Source: SZUA-36 sp963774415 (GTDB lineage: Bacteria > Pseudomonadota > Gammaproteobacteria > Xanthomonadales > SZUA-36). Taken from it: a stretch of DNA of 64,000 nucleotides. The DNA lies in contig CAVZEU010000008.1 of assembly GCA_963774415.1 (NCBI GenBank), forward strand, positions 1 to 64,000, read 5' to 3'. The notes below the pieces were generated by a model. It was not told the DNA's origin. It did no database searches and saw only the letters and a program-made list of their open reading frames with translations. Shown piece by piece: positions 6,900 to 17,273 of the stretch (the first letter of the stretch is position 1; every line of letters starts with the position of its first letter). A program made the translations under genes and the position numbers.

Positions 6900-8198
6900 A
6901 TGAAACCCAGCAAACGAGTCACCATCCCTGGACTTGCACTCCTTGGCGCCGGCATGCCGGGCCTGGTATTCGCCCAGGACCAACTCAGTTCCGGCGATAC
7001 GGCATGGATGCTGACATCCACCGCCCTGGTGCTGTTCATGACCATTCCGGGCCTGTCATTGTTCTACGCGGGCATGGTCCGCGCCAAGAACGCCCTGTCC
7101 GTCATGATGCAGTGTTTCGCCATCACCTGCCTGGTCACGTTGCTGTGGACGGTGTATCTCTACAGCATGGCCTTCGGTGACGATATCGGCGGATTCGTCG
7201 GCGGCCTCGGCAAAGCGTTTCTCGCCGGGGTCGGCGTGGATACGCTCTCGGGCTCGATCCCGGAAACGGTGTTTTCCATGTTCCAGCTCACCTTCGCCAT
7301 CATCACGCCCGCGCTTATCGTGGGCGCATTCGCCGAGCGCATGAAGTTCTCGGCCATGCTGCTGTTCATGGGCCTGTGGGTGACGCTGGTCTACGCGCCG
7401 GTCGCGCATTGGGTCTGGGGCGGCGGCTGGTTGAGCGAGAAGGGCGTACTCGACTTTGCCGGCGGCACGGTGGTGCACATCAACGCGGGCGTCGCCGGCC
7501 TCGTGGCCGCACTGGTGATGGGCAAGCGCCGCGGCTACCCGCAGCAGCTCATGCAACCGAACAACATGGTTTTGACCATGGTCGGCGCCGGCATGCTCTG
7601 GGTCGGCTGGTTCGGTTTCAACGCCGGCAGTGAACTGGCGGCCGACGGAACCGCCGGCATGGCCATGGCCGTCACTCAGATCGCGACCGCCGTGGCGGCG
7701 CTGACCTGGATGTTCCTCGAATGGATCAACCACGGCAAACCCAGCGCCTTGGGCATGGCCTCGGGCGCGGTGGCGGGACTGGTCGCGATCACGCCGGCTT
7801 CCGGCTTCGTCGGGCCGATCGGTGCGATTGGCATCGGCTTCGCGGTCGGCGTGGTCTGTTACCTGATGGTGGTCAAGTTGAAGCGCGTATTGGGTTACGA
7901 CGACTCTTTGGACGCCTTCGGCGTGCATGGCGTGGGCGGCTTTGTCGGCGCCATCCTGACCGGCGTGTTCGTCGACGCCGGCTTTGGCGGCTCGGGGCTT
8001 GCCGACGGGGTCAGCATCGGCGGCCAGGTCATGACGCAGCTCCTCGGCGCCGGGGCCACCATCGTCTATTGCGGCGTGGTCAGCTTCATCATCCTCAAGC
8101 TCATTGACGCGTTGGTCGGTCTGCGCGTGACCGATGAAGAGGAAGAAATGGGCCTGGACCTGGTCCTGCACGACGAACAGGGTTACAACCTGCGCTGA
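6900..8198 (+). CDS. amtB: Ammonium transporter AmtB
   Basis: A 432-residue integral membrane protein. A signal-peptide-like start (to about A25) is followed by about eleven membrane helices, as in E. coli AmtB. The pore histidine pair is visible: H193 in FAGGTVVHINAGVAGL and H343 in DAFGVHGVGGF. The conserved stretches FYAGMVRAKN and GWFGFNAGS are also there. It conducts ammonium across the inner membrane as a trimer and is gated by GlnK. A GAGGAGG ribosome site precedes it, and it shares the glnK transcript. A strong terminator follows. Confidence 0.97.
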   Translation: MKPSKRVTIPGLALLGAGMPGLVFAQDQLSSGDTAWMLTSTALVLFMTIPGLSLFYAGMVRAKNALSVMMQCFAITCLVTLLWTVYLYSMAFGDDIGGFVGGLGKAFLAGVGVDTLSGSIPETVFSMFQLTFAIITPALIVGAFAERMKFSAMLLFMGLWVTLVYAPVAHWVWGGGWLSEKGVLDFAGGTVVHINAGVAGLVAALVMGKRRGYPQQLMQPNNMVLTMVGAGMLWVGWFGFNAGSELAADGTAGMAMAVTQIATAVAALTWMFLEWINHGKPSALGMASGAVAGLVAITPASGFVGPIGAIGIGFAVGVVCYLMVVKLKRVLGYDDSLDAFGVHGVGGFVGAILTGVFVDAGFGGSGLADGVSIGGQVMTQLLGAGATIVYCGVVSFIILKLIDALVGLRVTDEEEEMGLDLVLHDEQGYNLR

Positions 8199-8243
8199 GC
8201 ATAGTGACGTCTTGCTCCAATCCTGCAAACCTGCAGGAAGTGA

Positions 8244-8274
8244 CGGCGGACCGCGAGGTCCGCCGCTTTTTTTT
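8244..8274 (+). terminator. Rho-independent terminator of glnK-amtB
   Basis: CGGCGGACC (8244-8252) pairs perfectly with GGTCCGCCG (8257-8265) around GCGA and is followed by C and eight T. Confidence 0.9.
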
Positions 8275-8353
8275 AGGTGTCGCGAGTCCGGGACCCGGCC
8301 CGCTCAATGCCTGCACGGAGCAGCCGCAGGACCCGCTTGTCCGGGCGGCCGGC

Positions 8354-9307
8354 TTAGCGGCTGGAGTGGCCCGAACGCCAGGGCGAATCCGGCATCGGTA
8401 CGTCCTTGATGCCTTCGAGAAATCTCCGCGCGGCTAGCGTCAGATGCTTGCCGCGGCGGCTGACGACCCCATAGGAGCGTTTTGGGAAGAACCGGCTCAT
8501 ATCCCGGACGACCAGCGGGTCTTCCTCGCGCAGGCAGATGCTGGTGACGATCGAAATGCCGAAATCCAGCTCGACGTAACGCTTGATGACTTCCCAGCCG
8601 CCAACTTCGAGGACCACGCTGAACGGTATGCCGTGCTGTTGAAAAATGCGATCGACCATGCGCCAGGTCGTCAGCCTGCGCGGCGGCAGGATCAGGCCGT
8701 AAGGCGTAATGTCCTCGAGGTGGATGTCCTGTTTCTCCGCCAGCGGGTGACCGAGCGGCATGATCAGGGCCGGGTCGAAAGAATAGATCGGCGTGTAGCT
8801 GATGTCGCTGGGAACGTCGAGCATGGAGCCAACCGCAAAGTCGACTTCGTCCTCACGGATCATCGCCAGGCCGTCGCGGCCGGCAACGTTGCGCAGCTGC
8901 ACGTGGATATTGGGGCAGCGTTCGCGAAAGGCCGAGACCAGTTTGGGCAGGATATAGATAATGGTCGACTCACCGGCCGCGATCACCACCTCGCCGGCTT
9001 CGACGTTGCCCTTGATTTCCGTCTCGAAGCGCTGTGCCAGCCCATCGACGCCCTCGACCAGGGGTCGTGCCATGTCCAAAAATTTGCGGCCGTGAGGGGT
9101 CAGTTGGATACGCGGCCCGCGGCGCTCGAAAAGGACCGCGTCGAGTTCTTCCTCCAGCGCTTTGACCTGCAGGCTGACGGCCGACTGGCTGAGAAAAAGT
9201 TCGTCGGCCGCATCCGTCATTTTGCCGGTGCGGGCGACGGCGCAGAACGCCTTCAGTTGTTTCAGGATATTGCCTTTGTAGTAGTACCTGTGGGTATGCT
9301 CAATCAT
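8354..9307 (-). CDS. LysR-family transcriptional regulator, CysB-like
   Basis: A 317-residue LysR regulator. The winged HTH lies at about residues 16-75 (LKQLKAFCAVARTGKMTDAA, then ELFLSQSAVSLQVKALEEEL) and the periplasmic-binding-like effector domain at about 105-305 (GEVVIAAGESTIIYILPKLV). The N-terminus is about 12 residues longer than usual; the ATG at 9307 is the only in-frame Met there. It is divergent from aceB across an AT-rich 119-bp gap, the classical layout for a LysR protein controlling its neighbour. Control of the glyoxylate shunt is therefore likely but inferred. The effector is unknown. Confidence 0.85.
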   Translation of the reverse strand: MIEHTHRYYYKGNILKQLKAFCAVARTGKMTDAADELFLSQSAVSLQVKALEEELDAVLFERRGPRIQLTPHGRKFLDMARPLVEGVDGLAQRFETEIKGNVEAGEVVIAAGESTIIYILPKLVSAFRERCPNIHVQLRNVAGRDGLAMIREDEVDFAVGSMLDVPSDISYTPIYSFDPALIMPLGHPLAEKQDIHLEDITPYGLILPPRRLTTWRMVDRIFQQHGIPFSVVLEVGGWEVIKRYVELDFGISIVTSICLREEDPLVVRDMSRFFPKRSYGVVSRRGKHLTLAARRFLEGIKDVPMPDSPWRSGHSSR

Positions 9308-9426
9308 TTCAACAACTTATATATTTAACATTTTTAATAATTGGTATTGAAACATTTATATTGTCAAAGATAAAGGCGAGTGGCTATGCTGGAACCGTTA
9401 CTCAATCGACCTGGGATTACTTGCTG
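9308..9426. promoter_or_regulatory. Divergent promoter region lysR / aceB
   Basis: 119 bp, much richer in A/T than its surroundings (runs such as TTATATATTTAACATTTTTA), between two divergent starts. It must hold both promoters and probably LysR boxes. Several AT-rich -10-like strings occur but no unambiguous -35/-10 pair can be singled out. Confidence 0.5.
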
Positions 9427-11028
<1,602 letters not shown>

Positions 11029-11055
11029 ATCGAACCCGCACCGAGGAGAAATGCA

Positions 11056-12333
11056 ATGACCGAAGCAACCGATCTGCGCCACCAGTGGCAGTCCGAACCA
11101 CGCTGGAAAGGCGTCCGCCGGGATTACGGCCCCGCGGACGTGGAACGCCTGCGCGGCACGGTACGGGTGGAATATTCACTCGCCAGGCAGGGCGCGGAAA
11201 AGCTCTGGCGCCTGATGCAGGAGCAACCGTTCGTCAACGCGCTCGGCGCCCTGACCGGCAACCAGGCGATGCAGCAGGTCAAGGCGGGCCTCAAGGCCAT
11301 CTACCTGTCCGGCTGGCAGGTCGCCGCTGACGCCAACCTCGCCGGCCAGATGTATCCCGACCAGTCGCTGTACCCGGCCGACTCGGTGCCGAATGTCGTG
11401 AAACGGATCAACAACGCCCTGCTGCGCGCCGATCAGGTGCACCACGCCGAGGGCGATGATTCGGTCGACTGGATGGCGCCGATCGTCGCTGACGCCGAGG
11501 CCGGATTTGGCGGTGTGCTGAACGCCTTCGAGCTGATGAAGGCGATGATCGAAGCCGGGGCCGCCGGCGTGCATTTCGAGGACCAGCTGGCCTCCGCCAA
11601 AAAGTGCGGGCACATGGGCGGCAAGGTGCTGGTGCCGACATCCGAGGCGGTCTCCAAGCTGACGGCCGCGCGGCTGGCCGCGGACATCCTCGATGTGCCG
11701 ACCGTGCTGGTCGCGCGCACCGACGCGATGGCGGCCGGGCTGCTGACGTCCGACATCGATGACTACGACCACGATTTCGTCACCGGCGAGCGCACCGTCG
11801 AAGGCTTCTTCGTGACCAGGCCCGGCATCGGGCAGGCCATCTCACGCGGTCTGGCTTACGCCCCCTATGCCGACCTCCTGTGGTGCGAAACCAGCAAGCC
11901 GGACCTCGAGCAGGCGCGCGCCTTTGCCGACGCCATCCATGCTCAGTTCCCGGATAAGCTCCTGGCCTACAACTGTTCGCCGTCGTTCAATTGGAAACAG
12001 AACCTGGATGACGCGACCATCGCGAAATTCCAGCGGGAACTCGGTGCGATGGGCTACAAGTTCCAATTCATCACGCTGGCTGGGTTCCACGCGCTGAACT
12101 ACAGCATGTTCGAACTGGCCAAGGGCTACCAGGCCGAGCAGATGAGCGCGTACGTGAGGTTGCAGGAAGCCGAATTCGCGGCCGAGAGCCACGGCTACAC
12201 TGCGACCAAGCACCAGCGCGAAGTCGGCACGTCCTATTTCGACGCGCTGACGCAGGCCATCAGCCACGGCACCTCGTCGCTGTCGGCCCTTTCGGGCTCG
12301 ACCGAGGAGGAACAGTTCAAAGAGGCGGTCTAG
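11056..12333 (+). CDS. aceA: Isocitrate lyase
   Basis: 425-residue isocitrate lyase of the shorter proteobacterial type. It has the active-site loop KKCGHMGGKVLVPT (KKCGH at 182-186, catalytic cysteine 184), the metal/substrate region WMAPIVADAEAGFGG, and the segment YNCSPSFNWKQNLDD. It cleaves isocitrate to succinate and glyoxylate and, with aceB, lets the cell grow on acetate or fatty acids. A GAGGAGAAATGCA ribosome region precedes the ATG. No aceK (isocitrate dehydrogenase kinase) is present next to it. Confidence 0.97.
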   Translation: MTEATDLRHQWQSEPRWKGVRRDYGPADVERLRGTVRVEYSLARQGAEKLWRLMQEQPFVNALGALTGNQAMQQVKAGLKAIYLSGWQVAADANLAGQMYPDQSLYPADSVPNVVKRINNALLRADQVHHAEGDDSVDWMAPIVADAEAGFGGVLNAFELMKAMIEAGAAGVHFEDQLASAKKCGHMGGKVLVPTSEAVSKLTAARLAADILDVPTVLVARTDAMAAGLLTSDIDDYDHDFVTGERTVEGFFVTRPGIGQAISRGLAYAPYADLLWCETSKPDLEQARAFADAIHAQFPDKLLAYNCSPSFNWKQNLDDATIAKFQRELGAMGYKFQFITLAGFHALNYSMFELAKGYQAEQMSAYVRLQEAEFAAESHGYTATKHQREVGTSYFDALTQAISHGTSSLSALSGSTEEEQFKEAV

Positions 12334-12339
12334 CGGCCC

Positions 12340-12432
12340 TGCGGGCTGCCCGCACAGGCGCCCCGCTCCGACGGGGCCGGCCTCACAGGGCGTCCTGCCC
12401 TGGGCGGCCTGTCATGGGCATCCCGCCCATGA
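12340..12432. repeat. Run of four consecutive perfect short hairpins after aceA
   Basis: Four separate palindromes follow one another: 12340-12354 (TGCGGG/CCCGCA), 12361-12376 (CCCCG/CGGGG), 12386-12402 (CAGGGC/GCCCTG) and 12412-12432 (TCATGGGC/GCCCATGA). Loops are 3 to 6 bases. None carries a T run, so none is a classical terminator. They start seven bases after the aceA stop and may protect the mRNA 3' end or stop transcription by another route. Confidence 0.75.
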
Positions 12433-12541
12433 CACCCCTGAACGGTACGCCTGCGTGGCGCTCCCAGGTCACCCGAAATGAACTGCCAACGGGTGCTTCC
12501 AGCGGTTAGGCGATGAATTTCGCGTATGCGTTGGAGGGGAT

Positions 12542-12636
12542 GGCGGTTACCGGTGGTCGGGACCGTGCATCCGTCGGGAACGGATGCCCGAGCGACCATG
12601 GATGGCTGGAGCATGTCCCGACCACCGGTAACCGCC
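12542..12636 (+). repeat. Structured extragenic repeat, copy 1
   Basis: Perfectly complementary 22-bp outer arms (12542-12563 and 12615-12636) enclose an inner hairpin, GCATCCG-TCGGGAA-CGGATGC, and the string GAGCGACCATGGATGG. The inner part recurs at 44868-44912 and, inverted, at 36254-36288. The outer arms differ between copies but end in GGGAC/GTCCC in all three. It lies in the convergent gap between aceA and the DUF2628 gene. Confidence 0.8.
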
Positions 12637-12692
12637 GTCCCCATGAGACGAGCAATCGTTTCAGCGCTGCGGGGTGGACTCGTGTAACCGTC

Positions 12693-13094
12693 CTAGGCGG
12701 CGGCGATCTTGATATCCGTCAGGTAGCGGTCGTCGTTGGCGGCCTTCAGCGCCTGGCGGCGGCTTTCGGCGGCGACCGTGCATTTGAAATGATAGTGCTC
12801 TTCTTCGAGCACGCGCGCGTGCCAGCGGTAACCGTTGAAACCGGGCTTGAAACCGAAGGCGGCGATCAGCGCCAGTAATATTGCCAACTGGGCCGCCGGG
12901 TGCGGCACGTAGGTGCTGGCCAGTTGCGCGATGTCGAACATCAGCGTGGTGGTCACCACCAGCAGCAGCGTGACGTAGCCCAAACCGCGGCGCACCGCCC
13001 ACACGGACGGGGCCAAAAACGCCAGCCACGAAAAGCCGCGCCGTACAGCGGCGAAGCCGTATCTCGGGTGCTGATATATGTCAAAAACTCGCAT
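12693..13094 (-). CDS. DUF2628-type small membrane protein
   Basis: 133 residues. The N-terminal MRVFDIYQHPRYGFAAVRRG and FSWLAFLAPSVWAVRRG is the typical opening of DUF2628 proteins. Two or three membrane helices follow (about 40-58 and 68-85), then a soluble C-terminal part with HFKCTVAAESRRQALKAAND. Function is unknown for the family; a housekeeping membrane role is assumed. It stands alone, convergent with aceA. Confidence 0.6.
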   Translation of the reverse strand: MRVFDIYQHPRYGFAAVRRGFSWLAFLAPSVWAVRRGLGYVTLLLVVTTTLMFDIAQLASTYVPHPAAQLAILLALIAAFGFKPGFNGYRWHARVLEEEHYHFKCTVAAESRRQALKAANDDRYLTDIKIAAA

Positions 13095-13386
13095 CTGTAT
13101 TTGCGTAGACCGTTCTTAACCTGATTATATACTGAGACCTCCGGAACCCGTCCCAGGTTCCGGGGCCACGATGTCCGGCCGCACCTGCGGCGCCGCCATT
13201 TTGTTCATTCCAACGGCCCATTATCGGCCGGCGCAGACGCCGTTGGCAGTGCCTTTGGTCATGGGCGATTTTGACCATTTTCGACAGCAGGGACCATGAC
13301 CTGGATCAACCCTCTTAGCAATGGCGGCAAACGAGCCGCATTTCAACCATCAAAGCGGTCGTACCCGTAAAGTTCACCGTGTCCGT
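13095..13386. other. Intergenic region without a recognised gene
   Basis: About 290 bp between the start of the DUF2628 gene and the stop of the last array gene. It should contain the DUF2628 promoter (an AT-rich patch with TTCTTAACCTGATTATATAC lies near 13110-13130) and the 3' end of the long array transcript. A small palindrome around GGAACC...GGTTCC (13143-13160) is seen but has no T run. Nothing else can be supported. Confidence 0.4.
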
Positions 13387-15270
13387 CTACCAGTCCTTGA
13401 GCGGAAACCTGATCGGCGAAGGCGGCGGCCAGGGCAGACCTGACTGTGCTATTTTTTCCGCGAACACGGGCGTCGCCGACAAATCCCACGGCGAACCGCA
13501 AGCGCACCAGATGGCGACCACCAACAGGGCATTGGGTCCCGACGGTCTTTGGTCGATTTTTGCCGCCAGCGCATCGGCCCGCTGCCGGTCGCCGGTCCAC
13601 GCGGCGACCTGTAGTGAATTGAACGGCTCGGCGTCCGGGTGCTGCCGATAGGTGTCGCGCCATACGGCCGCCTGTTTGGCTTCACCGCGGGCCGCAGATA
13701 TCATGGCCTGGACATAAGGGTCCAATACCGAGCCGGCGTGTACGCGTCTTTTCGCTTCTGCCTCGGCCGTGGCGAAGTCGCTCTTGGCGGCCGCGCTCCA
13801 TACCACCGTCAGGTCCAGCCACGTGCCGGGCGCCTTGTCACTGCCCTGCAGGGCAATCGCCAGGGCCTTGTCCGCGTCCCCCGACCACAGGGTGGCGCGC
13901 GCTTCGGCGAACCAGAAAATCGAACCCAGGGGGTCGCAAACCCGCTGCTGGTGCGCCTTGGCCAGGAACCTGTCGGCATAACCGAATATCGGTGCGATGA
14001 TGGAGACCCAGTTGGAATGACTCTCGCAACCCCCGGCGTCGAGCAATTGGTCGACCACGCGCGGCAGCGCGCGCCAGTTGCCGCTGACAAATGCCAGGTC
14101 GAGTTGGGCGGCGGCGCGCTGTTCGTCGGTCGCGGCATTTGCGACGGCCGCCTTGTAATCGGCAATTGCATGCTGCAGCGCCGCTTGCGCTTCCTGCTCA
14201 GTGATCTTGGAGGACGGTGATCCGGAGGCATGGTTGAAGACTTGGTGTATGTATAGATCGGAATGCGCGAGGTAGGCGGGCGCATACCCCGGGACCCGCT
14301 GGATCACCGTTTCGAAATACCGGTTGGCCTCGCGCAGCTTGGGAACCTGGTCGTTGTCGTCGTGCGCCCGCGCGTACAGGTCCAGGCCCTTCTGGAAGGC
14401 GATGAAAGCCTCGACGTCGCGCAGGCCGGCGCGGCGCATGGCCTCGCGCTTGTCGTCGTTCATGACGATATCCAGCGCCCGGGCGATTTTCTCGGCGATG
14501 TCTTCCTGCACCGCGATCGAATCCTTCGCGGTGCTGTCGTAGTCCTCGGACCAGAGGTGGAAACCGTCGTCGGCGCGGACCAGTTGCGCGGTGACGCGCA
14601 GCCGGTCACCCGACCGGCGCACCGAGCCCTCGACGATGTTCCTGACGCCGAGCGTCTTGGCGATTTCCGGTATCGGCACGTCCTTGCCCTTGAAGTGGAA
14701 GGCCGAGGTGCGGGCGGTGACCAGCAACTCCGGCAGCTGGGCCAGCGAGTTGAGGATCTCCTCGGTCAGCCCATCGGCGAAGTAGTCGTCGTCCTTGCCG
14801 CTCGAGAGCGCCAGGAACGGCAGCACGGCGACGGAATTTGCAGACGGTCCGGATGGGTTATCGCCATTGGCATGCTTCGCCGTCATCGGCGCCGCTGCGC
14901 TGGCTCCCGCTTCGGGATTCGGCCGTCCGGTCCCGAACTTGTCCCAGGCGAACCACGCCAGCGCAATCAGCAGCACGACGATGATCGCGCGGTCGAGCTT
15001 GCGTGCGGTCTGGCGGGTGACGGAGCGGGCGGGATCGACCTCCTTTTCCTTCTTGATCCCCTCCGGCGTCAGTTCGAACGCCCAGGCGAAGAACAGCGCG
15101 AGCGGGAAACCAATCACCAGGAAGCCCAGGAACGTTTTCATGACCCAGCCGGGCGCGCCGAAGGTATCGAGCATCAGGTCGGCCACCTGCGCCAGCAGCC
15201 AGGCGACGACCACGTAGGCGATGGCGACCCGAAAGACGTTTCTGCGTTTGAGTTCTGCAAATAATCTCAT
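13387..15270 (-). CDS. TolB-like/TPR membrane protein, array gene 7 (last)
   Basis: 627 residues: LKRRNVFRV at about 8-16, helices at about 14-33 and 43-62, FAWAFELTPEGIKKEKEVD at 62-80, third helix at about 93-108, TolB-like domain from SVAVLPFLALSSGKDDDYFA (about 147) to about 270. The tail is helical, but its TPR pattern is weaker than in the sisters (RANRYFETVIQRVPGYAPAY type units). It is separated from gene 6 by 85 bp, the largest gap in the array, so it may have a promoter of its own. It starts with ATG at 15268-15270. Role unknown; membrane anchoring and periplasmic orientation are inferred. Confidence 0.8.
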   Translation of the reverse strand: MRLFAELKRRNVFRVAIAYVVVAWLLAQVADLMLDTFGAPGWVMKTFLGFLVIGFPLALFFAWAFELTPEGIKKEKEVDPARSVTRQTARKLDRAIIVVLLIALAWFAWDKFGTGRPNPEAGASAAAPMTAKHANGDNPSGPSANSVAVLPFLALSSGKDDDYFADGLTEEILNSLAQLPELLVTARTSAFHFKGKDVPIPEIAKTLGVRNIVEGSVRRSGDRLRVTAQLVRADDGFHLWSEDYDSTAKDSIAVQEDIAEKIARALDIVMNDDKREAMRRAGLRDVEAFIAFQKGLDLYARAHDDNDQVPKLREANRYFETVIQRVPGYAPAYLAHSDLYIHQVFNHASGSPSSKITEQEAQAALQHAIADYKAAVANAATDEQRAAAQLDLAFVSGNWRALPRVVDQLLDAGGCESHSNWVSIIAPIFGYADRFLAKAHQQRVCDPLGSIFWFAEARATLWSGDADKALAIALQGSDKAPGTWLDLTVVWSAAAKSDFATAEAEAKRRVHAGSVLDPYVQAMISAARGEAKQAAVWRDTYRQHPDAEPFNSLQVAAWTGDRQRADALAAKIDQRPSGPNALLVVAIWCACGSPWDLSATPVFAEKIAQSGLPWPPPSPIRFPLKDW

Positions 15271-15355
15271 GGAGTTCGTTGCCTCAGTATTGATGGTGGC
15301 CTGGTCCTAAACCGGCGCCTAACCGGAAGCGGGATCAGAAGTGTGCTGAAAACAC

Positions 15356-17254
15356 TCACGATGCCGGGCGCTCTTTCCAGAAGCTGACGTTTGTGTAAGG
15401 GTGCACTCTGCGCGTCTCCAGTAACTCGCTGAGTCCGGGTTGGCTCCAGAATTGGAGCCAGGCGGTGTCGTCTGACATCCGTTCCGGCAGGTAAAAATAC
15501 TCCGGGTTGATCAAGGTGCCTGCTTTTTCCTTGTAGGCTTCCTGCAGGTACGGCAAGGCCGCATCGACGCCGTCCAGCCATAGCGTGTAGAACGCGACTT
15601 CGCCGGCATCCAGCGTTTTCGATTCCGGTTCGTTGTCCTTGATGCGGGCATGTTCAGCGAGCAGTTTACTCAGGGCGTCGGCGTCATTATTTTGATGAAA
15701 ATAAAGTGCCCGCCACTCGACGATGTAGGCTTTTTCACGCGGGTCCGTGGTCGAACTCGCCGCCGACCGATCGATCAGTGCCCTGGCCTCGTCGAATGCG
15801 CCGGTCTTGACCAAGGCCATGAGCAAGACATTCTTGCGGGCGTAGGAGTAGGGGGCCAGGCTGACGGCCTTGCGCGCGCTGGCCAGGGCTTCGTCGTTCC
15901 GATTGACCAGGAGCATCCATTCCGCGAGATCGGAGATCAGCACCGCGGACAACGGATCGAGACGGACGGCTTGTTCCTTGATGCGAATGGCCTCGTCAAA
16001 ATCGCCGACCGTCGTTTCAAAATCACTGTAGAGGTTCAGGACGTTTACGCTGTTGGGCTGCAACCGGTAGGCGCGCTCGAAACTCTCACGCGCTCTCTGC
16101 CAGTTGTAGGCATCGGCCTCGGTTCTGCCCATGGCCGCATAGGCCTCGGCGTTGGCGGGATCGAGTTCGATGGCCTTGTTGGCGGCGAACATGGTCTTTT
16201 CATAACTTTCGCTCAGCGGCATGTCGAGGCTGTACCCCCACAACAGCGTACTGTTGAAGGCCTTGCCGGACCACGCGAGTGAGAATCCCGGATCGAGGTC
16301 CACCGCCCTGGCAAACAGTGCATCCGCCTTGCGCATATTTTTCTCGCCGCGCCTGGCGAGGTAGTAGCGGGCCTGCAGGTAGACATTGTAGGCCTCGAGG
16401 TTTTCAGTCGGCTTGGAATGGTCGGGCCGGGTGGTTGCACCCAGTTGAACTTCGAGCGCCTTGGCGATCGCGGTCGATATGTCATCCTGGATAGCGAAAA
16501 TATCGGTCATTTCGCGCTCGAAAGTTTCTGACCACAGGTGAAAACCGTTATCGACCCGGATTAGCTGCGCGGTGATCCTGACACGGTTGCCGGACTTGCG
16601 CACACTGCCTTCGAGCACGTTGGCGACTTTGAGCTCCCGTCCGATCTCGGAGATGTCGACATTCTTGCCCTTGAATTGGAAGGCCGAAGTGCGCGCTGCG
16701 ACGCGCAGTTCAGAATTCTGCGCCAGCCGGTTGAGCAATTCTTCCGCCAGGCCGTCCGAGAAATACTCCTGCTCGGGGTCCGAGGACATGTTGACGAACG
16801 GCAGCACGGCGATGGATTGTTCGGCATCGGCGGGTTCCGGGCCCGGGAGCTTTGCACCTGCCTTGGGCGCGGCCGCGCCTGGCGTTGCTGCCGCCTTCTC
16901 CGGTTCCGGCGCCGTGGTGACGCGCTCGGCCAAAAGGAAAACGACAGCCACTGCCAGGATGACGATGATCATCCGGTCCAGCTTGCGTCCGGTCTCATGC
17001 GTGATCGAGCGGCTGCGGTCAACGTTTTCCTCCTTCTTGATCCCTTCCGGCGTCATCTCGTACGCCCAGGCGAAGAACAGCGCCAGTGGGAAACCGATGG
17101 CAAGGAAACCGAGGAACGTTTTCATCACCCAGCCGGGCGCGCCGAAGGTCTCGAGCATCAGGTCGGCGACCTGCGCCAGCAGCCACCCCACCACCACGTA
17201 GGCGACGGCGACCCGGAAGACGTTTCTGCGTTTGAGTTCCTCGAACAAACTCAC
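15356..17254 (-). CDS. TolB-like/TPR membrane protein, array gene 6
   Basis: 632 residues, GTG start at 17252-17254 (MSLFEELKRRNVFRV). The N-terminal 80 residues are nearly identical to gene 7, including APGWVMKTFLGFL and FPLALFFAWA, which points to a recent duplication of this pair. The TolB-like domain runs from SIAVLPFVNMSSDPEQEYFS (about 149) through NVLEGSVRKSGNRVRITAQL and GFHLWSETFEREMTDIFAIQ. From about 290 there are clear TPR-like units (NPANAEAYAAMGR type, ARESFERAYRLQPNSVNVLN, AIRIKEQAVRLDPLSAVLIS). It starts 19 bp after gene 5 ends. Function unknown. Confidence 0.82.
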   Translation of the reverse strand: MSLFEELKRRNVFRVAVAYVVVGWLLAQVADLMLETFGAPGWVMKTFLGFLAIGFPLALFFAWAYEMTPEGIKKEENVDRSRSITHETGRKLDRMIIVILAVAVVFLLAERVTTAPEPEKAAATPGAAAPKAGAKLPGPEPADAEQSIAVLPFVNMSSDPEQEYFSDGLAEELLNRLAQNSELRVAARTSAFQFKGKNVDISEIGRELKVANVLEGSVRKSGNRVRITAQLIRVDNGFHLWSETFEREMTDIFAIQDDISTAIAKALEVQLGATTRPDHSKPTENLEAYNVYLQARYYLARRGEKNMRKADALFARAVDLDPGFSLAWSGKAFNSTLLWGYSLDMPLSESYEKTMFAANKAIELDPANAEAYAAMGRTEADAYNWQRARESFERAYRLQPNSVNVLNLYSDFETTVGDFDEAIRIKEQAVRLDPLSAVLISDLAEWMLLVNRNDEALASARKAVSLAPYSYARKNVLLMALVKTGAFDEARALIDRSAASSTTDPREKAYIVEWRALYFHQNNDADALSKLLAEHARIKDNEPESKTLDAGEVAFYTLWLDGVDAALPYLQEAYKEKAGTLINPEYFYLPERMSDDTAWLQFWSQPGLSELLETRRVHPYTNVSFWKERPAS

Positions 17255-17273
17255 GGCGTGTCAGTGCCTCCGG

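Noticed and set aside
12513..12878. 121-codon plus-strand frame over structured repeat copy 1
   Set aside because: Its middle is only the translated repeat (the same residues appear at the other copies) and the rest is antisense to the DUF2628 gene.
14263..15264. Long plus-strand open frame antisense to array gene 7 (and similar ones antisense to the other array genes, e.g. 23709-25145)
   Set aside because: It follows the codon pattern of the minus-strand gene, has no domain features and is a by-product of high GC content.
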